64,000 bases of DNA from Seiridium cupressi. Its lineage: Eukaryota; Ascomycota; Sordariomycetes; Amphisphaeriales; Sporocadaceae. Below are positions 31,332 through 43,405 of the stretch, piece after piece. The notes under the pieces were generated by a model. That model ran no database searches. It saw only the letters and a list, made by a program, of their open reading frames with translations, and was not told the origin of the DNA. The number at the start of each line of letters is the position of its first letter. The stretch's first letter is position 1. The stretch lies in NCBI GenBank assembly GCA_036674765.1, contig JARVKI010000041.1, positions 1 to 64,000 of the forward strand, in the 5' to 3' direction. A program made the translations under genes and the position numbers.

Positions 31332-33769
31332 GAGGCCGACGGAGCAAATTCAAATGAGCCATTGCGTTGCGTAAAGCAGCGATTTGTGGACTGGTTTGCA
31401 GAATTGTCCCGTTGATACCCTGCGATATGTAGCTCATCATAATGAACAAATAAAAAAAGTTAAATTGCCTACACCGCTTTCCAGTACGTCATTCTAAGGT
31501 TATACCTGGACCGATAAGAGTACTCGGGGATTGTTGCCCCAGCACTTTGGCCTTGCACCTCATCTACTTGAAACACAACGAGGTCGATTCAAGATTGTAT
31601 GGCTTTCGGAATTGCGACTCTCAGCTTTCCGCGTCCAGGGATATGAAGATGGAGCCTGCTAAGCCATGATGCCTGCTAGCTTTCGTGTCGGTCTACCCAA
31701 ATTGTGCTTGGCCATAGGTATGGCGGGTCTGCAGCGGGGTCTGGCTACATCGCAGCATTATTCGAGCAGAAGGTAGGAAAGCATCAAGTGCGACTACTTG
31801 GTGGAAATGGGTTGAATGCTGCGGCTGACGAAGCCAAAATTTGTCTTTGCACGCGTTCGTCATGAATGGCAAATTAAATGGTACATGAATTTTTATTTGC
31901 GAGCTTACCGAGCTGCGGCGTACTTTGTATCTGCATGTATCAATATTTGAACCTAGTACTGGCATAAAGTTTTGGCCGAGGCGCCCATGCGAGACGCCAA
32001 CTCGGATGTGTATCCGAAAACAGTATTGGGGTGATTACGAACTACATTCGAGAACAATTGGAAACATAACCAGATGGGGATTGTGATGAAAATAGCATTC
32101 CTACCACGTGGAGGGACATGCTGAACGTCAAACAGTACTAAATAACAATAACCGCTCTAGCGCGGCCGTCATCCCCGGGAACTTTGCCATCGAGTGCCGA
32201 ATTGCCTCGATTACCTGTCGACAACATCCCTTGATATATACCTCGGGTTCTGCCACTCTCACGAAACAAGACACAGAAACGGAAGTCCTACCCGCCTCGT
32301 CTAAAGATGCCCCTGTCCAGGCGCCACGAGGGAATCAAGGATAGAGAGACACGCTTCGAGCTTGTTCAGGTGGGAAATCTCCGTATTCCTAGAACTGGCC
32401 GACCCCCTGTCAACGGCCTTTTTGCAAGGACCTACGATCTGAACTTTCGGATGGCCGTGTGCGATGAGGCAAGAGTGTGACATGACATTGATGGGGATGG
32501 TTGCTTTGTTCGTGACCCTGATCTTTCGAGAACAGCATCGAAAGGTTCAACCACAGCCGATGCGATAGAATTGTTGATTTGTGATAATATGTATGTTGCA
32601 ATTCCCATGTTCGCACAGGAGCCGCCACAGCTAGGTAGGGAGGTAGTGTCAGCATGGTCAATGCGATGTAACACAAGCACACTATGACCTTCTCCTAGTT
32701 GGCGCCGAGATGTTCTAGAGAAGTATGAAGCCACAGTTGTTGGTGTCCAACAAGCAATCCCACCTCTTCCTCATACTCCATCACATCTACATCCTATTCT
32801 GCAACTCAGCAGTCGTCAAGGTCCAAGTGATGCTGTGACTGTCCAATTGATTGATCGAACCCCTCGCGCTCTTTAGTGCCAAAGACCCCCACCCCAAATC
32901 TCCTTTCCCTAGCCGCTGGATTGCACAGTCCGTCTCCTTTCCCCACCAAACCTCGACTTTGACTTTCAAGGGTCCTTGAAACCTTCAGGATCTTTGACGC
33001 CGAGCGACCATCGCAGCCCATACATACAACCTGACGAGCTCGATCCCAGCCCTACTGCCTCATCTCCGAACTGAGTCCACGGCGGCTTGAGCACAGCCTC
33101 CGCTTTGCAAAGCTTTGGCAGTCTGCGCTCTTCCCGTGCCCAACACGTAGTCGCCCCAAACCACATCGCACAGACGGCTCCTTTCTGAGCGACGAGGTTG
33201 AGCCCCGAGAAGCGACCAGGGAGATCCGCACAAGGCGGGATATTGCCCGGCGACCGATTCCACCTGTGAAGAAATTAGAAATTGTAACCTCAACCCGGGG
33301 TGAACGCGACAAGGTATGTCATGCCAAATTGACGAATCCCCCTATGCCCTCTTGAGCCTTGTCCTCCACTCGCCATCCCCTAGCCGTAATCCGTCCCAGA
33401 TCTCCTTCCCGTCAGCCTCAAAACTTTCCCAGCCCGATGAGCTAAACGACGATCCTGGGCTCCTTGGGGCTTGTCTGCGCCGTGTCTCTGGTACGCGACT
33501 AGACTTCAAATGAGAAGCGCCGATCAAGGCTCGCGCGTGGCATCACCAGGTTCGTCGTCTGGCTTTCCCTGCTACCGTCGTATCGTAGTGGAGGTGACGA
33601 CCGTTGCCTTACCCACAGACATTCCTGACACATCCTGACTACCTGCTCGATTTTCTGCCTTTGCGATCCTCTTACCTCGAGCCCAAATGTTTGAATTGTC
33701 GCCCTTGCCATCCATAGTACTGCCGTCACCCTGAGCGTGTCCGCGGCCGAAGAGTCGTGAGAGTGGAGG
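31332..33769. other. Long intergenic / 5' leader region
   Basis: 2.4 kb between the peroxiredoxin end and the Kelch protein. The last roughly 1 kb is C/T-rich on the plus strand and could be a long 5' leader. An AAG|GTATGT at about 33312 could be the donor of a 5'-UTR intron, with a candidate acceptor CCCACAG near 33620; this is speculative. No coding or repeat feature recognised. Confidence 0.45.
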
Positions 33770-36700
33770 ATGAACAAGATGACGGGACGTGGGCTGACTT
33801 CGAGCCACGAAAACAGCACCTGGTCATCAGATCCCGAGGCTAGCGAGTCACAGGAACACCAGGACGCCCTTCGACCACCGCCGCCGCAATCGTCGAAATC
33901 GACTTCGGACATCCTGTCCGATCTCTACCGCGGCGTCAAGAAGGCTATCCCGACACGGGAGGACTCACTCAAGCGTACCAGAGTACCTTCGCGGCTGGGT
34001 GCCCTGAAAGCCTTTGCTTCGAATTCGAGCGCGACAACTCTGACACCCTCGAACGATAGTCCGACTGCCACGCCAACCCTTACCACGTCTGGTCTTTCCC
34101 ACTTCGAACGGCCAACGCAGCATGCCCGGAACTTGAGTTTGCAGAACAGCCTCGAGAAGCCACTGCCCGAGCCACCGGCGCCTTCACTGAGCCCGTTTAC
34201 TCCCACTGCATCCGGCAGAGAAAGTAGGCAGGGAAGCTTGGGTTCCATCTTCGAGTTCAGCCGGGACACTAGAGACGTTAGACAGGGCAGCCTGAGTTCG
34301 ATTATTGATAACGAGTCTGAGCTGGAAATGGACAGTCGAACGAGTACCATGGACTCCAAGTCGTCTGTGCCTCCTAATCAGAGGAGTCAGATGTATAGTG
34401 GAGGTTTCGACATGAGCAGCAGCCAAAGCAGCATAGCAAGTTCTGTAAGGATGGATGATGGCGAAGGTCAGAGGGACAACCTCACCCCGAGAAGCAATGG
34501 CCCCGCTTCAGCAGGACCATCGCCGCCAGCAGCAGCAGCAGCTTCTTCATCAAGTCGAACAGCTACTGTGGGCCAGCCGGTCGGTACGCCATCCACATCG
34601 TCATCATCTGCCCATCTATCTGGACTGATGTGTAATGTGCACCGAACCACCGGACGCGAGCCTCATCCGCTCGTCGGAGCCACAACCACCATACTCGGAG
34701 ATAAGCTGTATGTCTTTGGTGGAAGGATACTATCTAGGAGCCGGCCTGCCCCATTGACCTCGGATTTGTATGAGCTGGACCTTATCAGACGACACTGGAC
34801 CAAACTGGAGACTTCAGGGGATATCCCTCCCCCCCGGTATTTCCACTCCGTCTGTGCTTTGGGTGACACAAAGTTGGTTTGCTATGGAGGCATGTCCCCG
34901 ACACCGAGTCAGTCTACCTCAGGGAATCCAGAGCAACAGCCCGAAGTTATTGTCATGTCGGATATTTTTATCTATGACGTTCCCTCCAAAAAATGGACAC
35001 AGATTCCCACACAGGACACGCCGCAGGGACGTTATGCTCACTGTGCGTGTATTCTACCATCTTCAGCAACCTTCTCTTCCAACAAGGCACCGCTATCAGC
35101 CCTGCAACATAACCCATCTGGGGGAAACCCGAACGAAGGACGCATTGGTATCAATATCGATGGAGCTGGTGGTGCGGAAATGATTGTTGTTGGCGGACAG
35201 GACGGTGCCAATCACTACATCGAACAGATCAGCGTGTTTAATCTGCGAAGCCTAAAGTGGACATCAACTCAGACACTAGGCAAGTCTTGCGGTGCGTACC
35301 GCAGTGTTGTCGCACCGCTACCTCCATCCGTCACAGCGAAGATTGGTAAAGCCAATGCCGTGGCACCACGGCAAGAGAGTAATATCAGCCAAGAGGCTAG
35401 GGAACCTGGCTCATCGATGCTCATTTATTCGAATTACAATTTCCTAGACGTCAAACTGGAGTTGCAAATTCGCGGTTCCGATGGATCTCTGGCTGAGAAG
35501 CCAATGTCCGGCAATCAGTCACCTCCTGGTTTGCGCTTCCCTAATGGAGGAGTCATCGATACGTATTTTGTTGTCAGCGGCACCTATCTTACAAGCTCCA
35601 AGCAGGAATACGCGCTCTGGGCCCTGGATCTCAAGAACCTGACCTGGGCACGCATCGACGCCGGCGGGACGATTTTCAGCCAAGGAAGCTGGAACAGGGG
35701 CGTTTTGTGGAATCGCAGGAATACGTTTGTCATCCTAGGCAATCGTAAGAGGAGCCTCGTAGATGATTACAACCACAGACGCATCAACTTCTCCAATGTG
35801 TGTATGGTTGAGCTCGAGGCATTCGGATTCTACGACAACCCGAGACGAGCGACGCCCATGTCAGGATTTGCGTCTGCAAGCAGCCCGTATAATATGCCGG
35901 GCCTCAGCATTGCACGAAAAGCAGGATGGACGGGCGGTGGGAGATTTCACTCGCGGGCAGCAGAGGAGCTTGGCGAGAAGGCTCTTGGCCTTCGCGAGTT
36001 GGCTGACATGGACATCCTCTGCATCGGTGGAGAACGTATTCCCATCAATTCGCGCATCGTCGGTCGAAGGTGGGGTCCCTACTTTGTACAGCTGCTTCGC
36101 GAAGGGGCCGCTACTCAGGACGGAAGCGATTCGGCCACGTTAAGAACCAACACGTCGGGTGGTCCCGCCAGTGCTCGAATGTCAGTCATGACTATTACTC
36201 CTTCACAGGGTAACCGTAACACGACAGATACCTTATCAATGGTTTCGAGCTTCGGCAACTCGTCATCTTTTAGTTCAGGCAAACCACCGAGCACGGCGGC
36301 CACATCAGCATCAGGCGGAGCTGGAGACATAACGACTATCAACTCTGCGCCAACACCTGCTTCCCTTCCTCCTAGTATCCGACCAAGATGCCTCTATCTT
36401 CCTCACACCTACTTGACTATACAGGCTCTGCTGTATTTCCTCTATACATCATCGCTACCGTCTCCGCAATCGCCACTGTGTACCCCGCAAATACTTTGCT
36501 CATTACTGCAAATCGCCCGCCCATACAAGGTTGATGGGCTTCTGGAGGCCGTGATAGAAAGATTACACGCCCTGCTCGATTCCCGAAACGCGGCTGCGGT
36601 ATTCAACGCAACTGCCATGGCCGCCGGCGGTGGGCGAGGCATCGATGGAACACTCAACCCCAACTTCTTTGCCCCGGCAGACTCGTCCTTGGCTGGCAAC

Positions 36701-37066
36701 GGGCCAAGTGGTCGAAACGGGTCCATCTCACAGTCCAGTATAGACGAGACGTCGAGTGGTGTCAGCGGACTACGTCTTAATACTGGTGTGCCTGCCTCCC
36801 GGCCTGGAAGTGATGAACTCAGCGCCACCACTAGTGTAAGCGGCAGCGAGTGGAGCACTAGCGAGCTCGGCGACAGCGAGCGCGGCACGACTAGAGAAGT
36901 CTGGAGCGGCGAGTTGAGCAGTGTTATTGGCCTGCAGAAGCGAGGGCTCCGCGGGCTCATGGAGGGCCGACGCATGCGGGCGAATGTGGGACGAAACCGA
37001 GAGAATGATGGCTCAAGAGACGACCGGTACGGGCAGAGGGTTGGCCTCGGCATTGCTAGTTCATAG
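33770..37066 (+). CDS. Kelch-repeat / BTB-like regulator (Mds3/Pmd1/Ral2-like)
   Basis: Single large exon, 1098 aa from the ATG at 33770 (MTGRG at 33779 is an alternative start). Residues 1-280 are Ser/Thr/Pro-rich and disordered, with SSS and AAAA runs. Kelch blades follow from about 290 (GDKLYVFGGR, YFHSVCALGDTKLVCYGG, GRYAHCACIL, MIVVGGQDG, WNRRNTFVILGN). From about 740 comes a BTB-like half (DMDILCIGGERIPINSRIVGRR). It is separated by roughly 90 low-complexity residues from a second half (CLYLPHTYLTIQALLYFLYTS, then a helical BACK-like stretch). The order resembles yeast Mds3/Pmd1 and fission-yeast Ral2, which act in TOR/Ras signalling and in repressing sporulation. Assignment rests on architecture. 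Confidence 0.75.
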   Translation: MNKMTGRGLTSSHENSTWSSDPEASESQEHQDALRPPPPQSSKSTSDILSDLYRGVKKAIPTREDSLKRTRVPSRLGALKAFASNSSATTLTPSNDSPTATPTLTTSGLSHFERPTQHARNLSLQNSLEKPLPEPPAPSLSPFTPTASGRESRQGSLGSIFEFSRDTRDVRQGSLSSIIDNESELEMDSRTSTMDSKSSVPPNQRSQMYSGGFDMSSSQSSIASSVRMDDGEGQRDNLTPRSNGPASAGPSPPAAAAASSSSRTATVGQPVGTPSTSSSSAHLSGLMCNVHRTTGREPHPLVGATTTILGDKLYVFGGRILSRSRPAPLTSDLYELDLIRRHWTKLETSGDIPPPRYFHSVCALGDTKLVCYGGMSPTPSQSTSGNPEQQPEVIVMSDIFIYDVPSKKWTQIPTQDTPQGRYAHCACILPSSATFSSNKAPLSALQHNPSGGNPNEGRIGINIDGAGGAEMIVVGGQDGANHYIEQISVFNLRSLKWTSTQTLGKSCGAYRSVVAPLPPSVTAKIGKANAVAPRQESNISQEAREPGSSMLIYSNYNFLDVKLELQIRGSDGSLAEKPMSGNQSPPGLRFPNGGVIDTYFVVSGTYLTSSKQEYALWALDLKNLTWARIDAGGTIFSQGSWNRGVLWNRRNTFVILGNRKRSLVDDYNHRRINFSNVCMVELEAFGFYDNPRRATPMSGFASASSPYNMPGLSIARKAGWTGGGRFHSRAAEELGEKALGLRELADMDILCIGGERIPINSRIVGRRWGPYFVQLLREGAATQDGSDSATLRTNTSGGPASARMSVMTITPSQGNRNTTDTLSMVSSFGNSSSFSSGKPPSTAATSASGGAGDITTINSAPTPASLPPSIRPRCLYLPHTYLTIQALLYFLYTSSLPSPQSPLCTPQILCSLLQIARPYKVDGLLEAVIERLHALLDSRNAAAVFNATAMAAGGGRGIDGTLNPNFFAPADSSLAGNGPSGRNGSISQSSIDETSSGVSGLRLNTGVPASRPGSDELSATTSVSGSEWSTSELGDSERGTTREVWSGELSSVIGLQKRGLRGLMEGRRMRANVGRNRENDGSRDDRYGQRVGLGIASS

Positions 37067-38763
37067 GATGGCAGAGAGCATGTTTCAGAGATCGCTGACG
37101 AGTCAAATGAGATGTTTAGCAATCTCGGTGGTCCTGCGGACAGAAGCACTGAGGCTTGGGAAGAAGGGGTTGGCTTACATCTACCGTCGCACTTGGAGGA
37201 GGGGCATATTCCTTGTGATGTATTTGGGATAACTTTGCAGCTGGAAGTTCCTAAGAAGCTTCCATCTCTCCATCTCCTGCGAATGAAGCATTTCAGAAAA
37301 GACGACCTCTTGCTTCCGGTCTGCTAGCCAGGGCTTACAGACAACAGATCAAAACACATCCCCACGGCGTTACATGCAGCGTTTTGGGAGTTGGTCTTGG
37401 GGCCGATCATCTTTGTATGTTCGTGTTTGATTATGATTGGGGACAAGGGCCAGATGGGCCTTGGTGGCTTCTTATAGATAATTTGATACCGAATGAGGAC
37501 ATGACTTTTGTACGGCCGGACTTTATGAATCGATCTCTACCTGCACTCATGACTGTGAAAACGGTGCTAGTTTGCTTGTTTCTTTATAACTGACCGGGAA
37601 AATATTGCTAATGCAATGTCGAATCAGGTGTCTCGTAAACGCATGGCATGGAAAGGCTAAAGAGTTTCGCCAACAGTCCATGCCAAGGCGCGATAGACAG
37701 AAGTCACTAACTTACGCATCCCTAAATAACCAACACGTCTCATGTTGAAATTTGAACTTGCTAGTCCTTTTGCTGTGGATTAGCTTTCTGCATTTGAGGT
37801 CTAATGCCACTGCCGTCTAAGCCCTTTCTTGGATTTAGGAATCGATAGGGTGCTTCGATCATTTTATGTTCGCTGCCACTGTCGCGTCAAGTTTGGGCAA
37901 AGGTTCTGCGCTGTTAGGAAAATAATATGCCTTGTTGCTTACTAGCTCACTGGTCCCAAGTACCCAAGTTAGCCAGAAAGGCGAACCACGTTTACGCGTC
38001 TCGAGATGAACATAATGGCCAAGGTATTGTACCTCGCATGGAATCGACGGGGCCGCCGACATAATTAGTGGTCGCATCTCGTACTCCGTGTTCGGCCTAG
38101 ATTGTCCAAGGTTTTCATGTCAGCCCAAAATGGACGCCATGAGCGTTACCTTAGCTGGGCATGTGCTCCCGTGATAGGTATCTATGCTCCAGTGTGGATG
38201 GTCGAGAATTACAATCATGACGATCACGGTTTCTAACGCTGCTTGCCCTTTCGGCCGCGGGTATAGCTCGTGCTCGCAGCAATTCGCTTCCGTATTTCAG
38301 GCTTGACGAAACAGAATAGACTATAAGCTGTCACACGGACCAAGGACTGCAAGCGTGACTCGATCAAAACAATACTGCCCATGGCTTCTACAGGGGCATC
38401 TTTGCCATAGTCCGCGGGATCAAAGGCAAATTTACATTTGACGTACATAGATTTAGACATTGTAGGCATTACTCCTGCATAGACTCGTGTAATGGACCAA
38501 AATATAGATGAATTGACTATCTAGACCTTGTTGGCAGACTAAGAACTCCCTATCTTCATAACTTTCACCACGCAAGCACAGACATATCCATAAGAGAGGT
38601 ATGATACCTAGTCCCAAAGAAGCCCGTTAGAAGTTCAACTGCGTCCAAAGAAAAGTCGTTCCAAAATCGTGCTGTGAAACTTGTAAACCCCAACTGATAT
38701 GCTTTTTTCTTTCTTTCTTTCCCAACCCTGCTTCCCTGAATCCGAGTGAAGCATGGGTACTTT
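37067..38763. other. Convergent intergenic region
   Basis: 1.7 kb between the Kelch gene and the But2-domain gene. Frames of up to 78 codons occur, but none shows splice structure, motif or coding composition that I can defend. No RNA gene seen. Confidence 0.45.
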
Positions 38764-39980
38764 TCAGCAAGTCGAAATAAACAAGCCTACCGGCACTGGT
38801 GTCCCTTCTTGATAGTACACCAAGCAGGTGTCCCTGCCTGCCGGCTCGGCCAGCATATAGCTGACCCCCGTACTGACGGCTCCGCTACAGTCAAATGTTT
38901 CAATGACATAGTTATTTCCAGGACTCATCTTGATCGCCCCGAGATCCCTCCTCCCGATCCGGCCAAGCGCAACATCGTTGTATGTAGTGCCCGGATTTGC
39001 CAATGCACCCATCTGGCTAAAGACCACGGAGCCGTCGCCGGTGAAGTAGTAGCTGCCACTTTGCCCGCTCTGCAATGCGGCCAGCGAGGGCATAGAGAAG
39101 AAAACCTTGCACGATTTCCCGGCGTCCGAGGCAGGGATATCGAAGTTGAACAGAGTGCTCGCGTTCGGGGACACCTGACCGTACAAAGTCGGGCCGTAGG
39201 GCTTGTCTGGGTTGGCGCGATCCAGGGGAATCATGAGCGAGGGATAGTGGTTTGTGCCTGACAGGTCGGCAGAACAATCCTTGGCAGGCGGTGCGAGGGT
39301 CGTTGGGCGCGGGCCTGTGCCGCCGTTGCCAGGGTTTGTCGGGCTGGGTGCGCCTGGGGAGCTGCTGGGCCCGGTAATGAAGGGTGTGACTGTTGGGACA
39401 ATGTCCGAAGAGCTCAGAGTCGAAGCAGGTTGCGGTCCAGCTCCCGCTCCGGCACCACCCGGAGAGGTCTGGCAGGCTGTGCAGCCATCGGCGAGAATGG
39501 TAACTGGTTGGCACTGGACTCCAATGGACTGCAGGTAGATGTTGACTTGGTCTCCATCGCCGGTTCTGCATTCGTAAAAGGTGGACTGGCCGTTGTATGT
39601 TACGATTCCGTTACAAGGGATATCGAATCCGTGGCTCGGTTGTTGGCCAACATCACATTGAAGAACGTTTGTGGGAGCTAAGCATACTCAGTCAGCACCC
39701 GCACACGGGCCAAGGACGGCCGAAATCACATACGAGTCCACCAGCAGCCACGTGCTTGCTCGTCCACGAAGGCATCACCAAACCATGTGAACGTGGACGC
39801 CCTGATATTGCTGCCTCCTCTACACTGGCCGTTGGACAACTGCCCAACCCAGAACGGAGCATCACCACCAGTGGACAGATGGAAGGTGCAGCCGGCATTC
39901 GCGCGAAGGGTAATGGAACTGCTTTGACTGAGAGTAGCAAATACAATCCCCGAGACCAATGAGGCGAGGATTGCCAGCAT
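38764..39980 (-). CDS. Secreted But2-domain cell-surface protein
   Basis: Two exons, 39734-39980 and 38764-39677, give 386 aa. The 56-nt intron (GTATGT to CTTAG) joins GCWWT to PPTNVLQCDVG. An N-terminal signal peptide (MLAILASLVSGIVFATL) is followed by a Cys-containing domain to about residue 150 (including CTACQ). Then come a Gly/Ser/Pro/Thr linker likely to be O-glycosylated, and a C-terminal domain from about 225. The latter (YGQVSPNASTLFNFDIP, SCKVFFSMPSLAALQSG, GSYYFTGDGSVVFSQ, ending in a Cys) matches the But2 C-terminal family widespread in fungal secretomes. The biochemical role of that family is unknown; wall association is inference. No GPI signal seen. Confidence 0.75.
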
Positions 39981-40816
39981 CTTGAAATGAGTGGCTGGAC
40001 GAGTGGATTTGATTGACAGGGCCGTTGGGGCCGAATGTCTATTCGATTCTCCGAGCTCGTTGGCCTGAAAGTCGGAAGCCGTTGTGTCAAGCAGGACACT
40101 CCAAGAAAACCAAGAAAGCCGAGGGATGGTCCAAAAGGGGCTCGTTCGTTTGGATGGCCTGGCAGTCAGTGGCAATCTAGACGAGTTGGCGAGAAAGAGG
40201 AAAAAACCATGGCTTGAGCTATGTTGCCTTAATTGTGTCAGGCCTACAATAGTATGGTAGGGCAGGCACAGCCAACGGATTGCACATAGGCATGAACTAA
40301 CGTTGCTAGGAGGGAAACTGCGTTTTGGTTTTTGAAAGTAAGGGCAACTAGACCCCTACCCCGACGCTATTGCGTCCCTTCAATTGACTGTATCCTATGG
40401 CAGCGGCTCATGAAGCTGCTTTTATGCTTTATGTATCTTAGCGGACCAGGCTCGCCAGAAACTCGGTCCTATTTTCACATCGAGGCGCCGAAGCCATACG
40501 ATGCAGTCGCTGGGCATATAGAGCTCATCGAGCGACTTGTGTGCACCACAGCTTTCAGTGGACAGTATCCAGCAGAACACGTGGCTACCTCTATCTGTGT
40601 CCGTGGTATAAAACCAGTCTTACTCGTGTAAGTGAGGCTGGATTAAACTGTCTCTATAGGCAGAGCAGCGGGTTACACGCCACGACGTCTGTGGCCCAAG
40701 GAGACACACGAGTGGTGTTTCCTCCATTCGGCCTGCGCCTGTTGATGCCCTTCAGTCGAGCGGCGTACCTAGTAAAGGTGACGCTGACAAGACTATATAT
40801 GCAACAACTCGCAACC
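39981..40816. other. Intergenic region
   Basis: 836 bp between the But2-domain gene start and the Nog2 stop. Promoter of the former plus 3' UTR of the latter. No other feature supported. Confidence 0.5.
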
Positions 40817-43405
40817 TCAGTCATCATCCGCGCTATCTTGCTCATCGTCTTCGTCGCTCGATGCGTCCAAGGGTATCATATCTTCAGCCTCTGAAGTGAT
40901 GGTTTTCGCTGCGACTGCCCGCTTCGCATTGGTGATAGCTTCCGCATCACTTTCGCTATCACTGTCGTCAAACCCGCCAAATTCATCATCGTCATCTTCA
41001 TCATCCTCGTCATCCTCATCGGCGTGGCTCACACCAGCGTCCTCAGAGACAGCGATAGAAGTATCGACCACATTCTCACCGTCCTCTCTCTTGCGTTTCC
41101 GCGGCATCTCGCCAAGTCTGCCTTCTCTACCCTCGACAGTCTTGTCTTCCGCGCCGTCGGCGGTCGGCGCAGGCGTGAACCAAGGTATTCTGCCGCGCAT
41201 GAAGTCATTCAACACCAACTTTGCTATGCTATCCACGTCGGGCTCGCCGCCCTTGAGAAGACGGCCACTCTTTCTGGCAAGTAATTCGAGGAAGGATATA
41301 TGATCCGTCCAACCCTTGAGTTCGTAAGTACGTTCCATATGATGGGTTTTCACTTTGGCCAAGATTCCTGGAATATACTGTTCAGGGTGCTCGACTTTCT
41401 CAACACGTACGACGCCACGCCTACACCACCTGGAGTCAGCGATTGCTTCTTTGAACATACTTGGCGAGTTATTGGGAGTCAAGAACCACGTTTAGGGGTA
41501 GAGACGCTTAGTTCGGAACCGGCCAACTACCGAAGCAGACTTTATTCCAGTGTGCCAATTTGCAGAACGCAAGCTGCCTCAAAACGGCTTTGAAATGGTT
41601 TGCGTTGTGCACATTGGTATGTAAAGGGCATAAAACAACTCTGGAAGTGACTTACATGATGATGTCTTGAGGGGTGTCATTTTGATTGGGCGGCACTACA
41701 CCTGGACAGTCGATAAGATATATTCTCTTCATCACTATTTTCTCGCGTTAGTTCATAGTACGAAGTAATGATATGGAGGAAAAGTCTCACATGTGATATA
41801 TTGCCAGACTTTGGTCTCTCCTGGAATTGGCGCCACGGTGCAGACCTTCTTAGCTCTCAGTGTATTGATGACTGAGCTCTTTCCAACGTTCGGATACCCG
41901 ACAAGTCCGACAGATATCTGCTTCCTATCGGAATGAAGGCCCGAAAACTGTCTTAATAATGTGATCAGGCTTCCTTTGCCGAAACTGTTCGTTATCGAGC
42001 TATGGAAGGCTAAAGTCGGGTACTCTTTCGATAAGCTTCTCACCCAAGCGGCCTAATTGACAATCAGTATGCGCTTTGCCAATGTACTAAAGGAAGGAGA
42101 CAGTGAGGGGTATGTATGAATCAATACTAAGAAGACTACCACGAGCTACCCGCTAAGGGTAGAGGTTAGACTTCAACTCATGATGACCCAAAGCCAGACT
42201 CACGACAGAGCCCCAAGACGGAGCCCTGCCTATTCCGAATTCGAAAATACAAGAATCGAGTCTGGAAATTCAATCTCCCAATGACGTAACGGATATTTTC
42301 CATGAGCAACATGAGTTGCGGTAGACATCCTGACTTCAACGCATTGGGGTGGGTTGAGGGGAATCAGGAACAAGGAAAAAGGCATAACGTACGCAAACTG
42401 AGGTGGGCACCAGGTCACATTTGTTGAGGACAAATACCAGATGCTTGTGTGGTGCCTCTTCCCTTAGGTACTTCTCGACGTTACGGCACCTTGTACCTAA
42501 CGGGTCACGGGCATCAAGCACGTGTATTATCACTGCAGCCCGTAAGGTTAGTAAAACTGCAAGAGGGAACCATGAGTGAGAAGGCGTACCATCGGAGCTG
42601 TCTATGACCTTGTATAATTCGTTTCCAATACGTTTCGACTGTCCCTTGGAAAACACCGGCTGGATAGCCATTGTAAGTGCGTCTTCCTCCTCGATCTGCA
42701 AATCGCCGGCGATCTCAGCATCAGCACCAGAGTTTCCGCTCAATAATTTGGCCTGCTCGAGCTTGTCCTTGTACTTGTCCATGCTCTTTTCCGTATCGTC
42801 AGCAAGGTCGGCAATATTGCCAACGCTCAGCTTGACTCTCTTGCGCTGTGACTTGGGTCCAAAGGTGTCTGCGAACGACGAAGACTCAATGGCCATCTTG
42901 GCCTTGTGCTGCTTCAAGCCATTTGTGTCGGAGCCGTCTCGGATCAAAGACATGGGGAGCTTGTTAGTCTTCAGGAGGACTTGGTAGGGGTCCTTGGCTT
43001 TCTCGGCCATGGCGTCCCGGAAGGCTGTCAGAGAACTCTGCGATATGACACGGGTGTTGTTGAACCAATTTCTTGAAGGCTCAATGCGAGCAACTGGAGC
43101 ATCTCGCGATTGGTAGGCGGCGGCTTGAACGATCTTTCCATCCTTGTTTCGCTGAGCCTTTTGGCCCTTCTCTCGCATATTCAGGGTCTTGACTTTCTTC
43201 GCCGACTTTCGGGACATTAGCATACTCGACTCTCTGGAAATTCATGCAGAAAGCCCATGGGCATCGGTACTGCTGCCCGAAAGCAGAGACGGAGGGCAAT
43301 TCTTACCCTGTAGAAATTCTCGCCCTTGACCTTGACATTCTCCATGCCATCGCCGGTCTTCTGTTGCCTGACCAGGCGATTGCGCTCTTTCTTCCCGGTA
43401 CCCAT
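40817..43405 (-). CDS. NOG2: Nucleolar GTP-binding protein 2 (Nog2/Nug2)
   Basis: Six exons, 43307-43405, 42590-43229, 42393-42532, 41791-42052, 41656-41734 and 40817-41420, give 607 aa. It is a GTPase of pre-60S particles that acts in late nucleolar/nuclear maturation before Rsa4/Nmd3 steps. The G motifs are circularly permuted as in the YlqF/YawG family: G4 NKCDL (283-287) precedes G1 GYPNVGKSS (345-353) and G3 DCPGV. The N terminus [11 protein letters not shown] and ENFYR are Nog2-specific. The C terminus is basic, then strongly acidic (Asp/Glu runs). Introns of 340 nt (42053-42392) and 235 nt (41421-41655) are long for this region; no exon or box C/D element is evident inside. It shares a 421-bp divergent promoter with the mitoribosomal gene. 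Confidence 0.92.

Noticed and set aside
36442..37149. 235-codon open frame antisense to the Kelch gene
   Set aside because: Ser/Pro/Leu-rich shadow of the low-complexity sense frame; no motif or independent promoter.
38233..38469. 78-codon minus-strand ORF (starts MPTMSKSMY)
   Set aside because: Has an ATG and ordinary composition but no splice structure, motif or context support; could be real but not enough to call.
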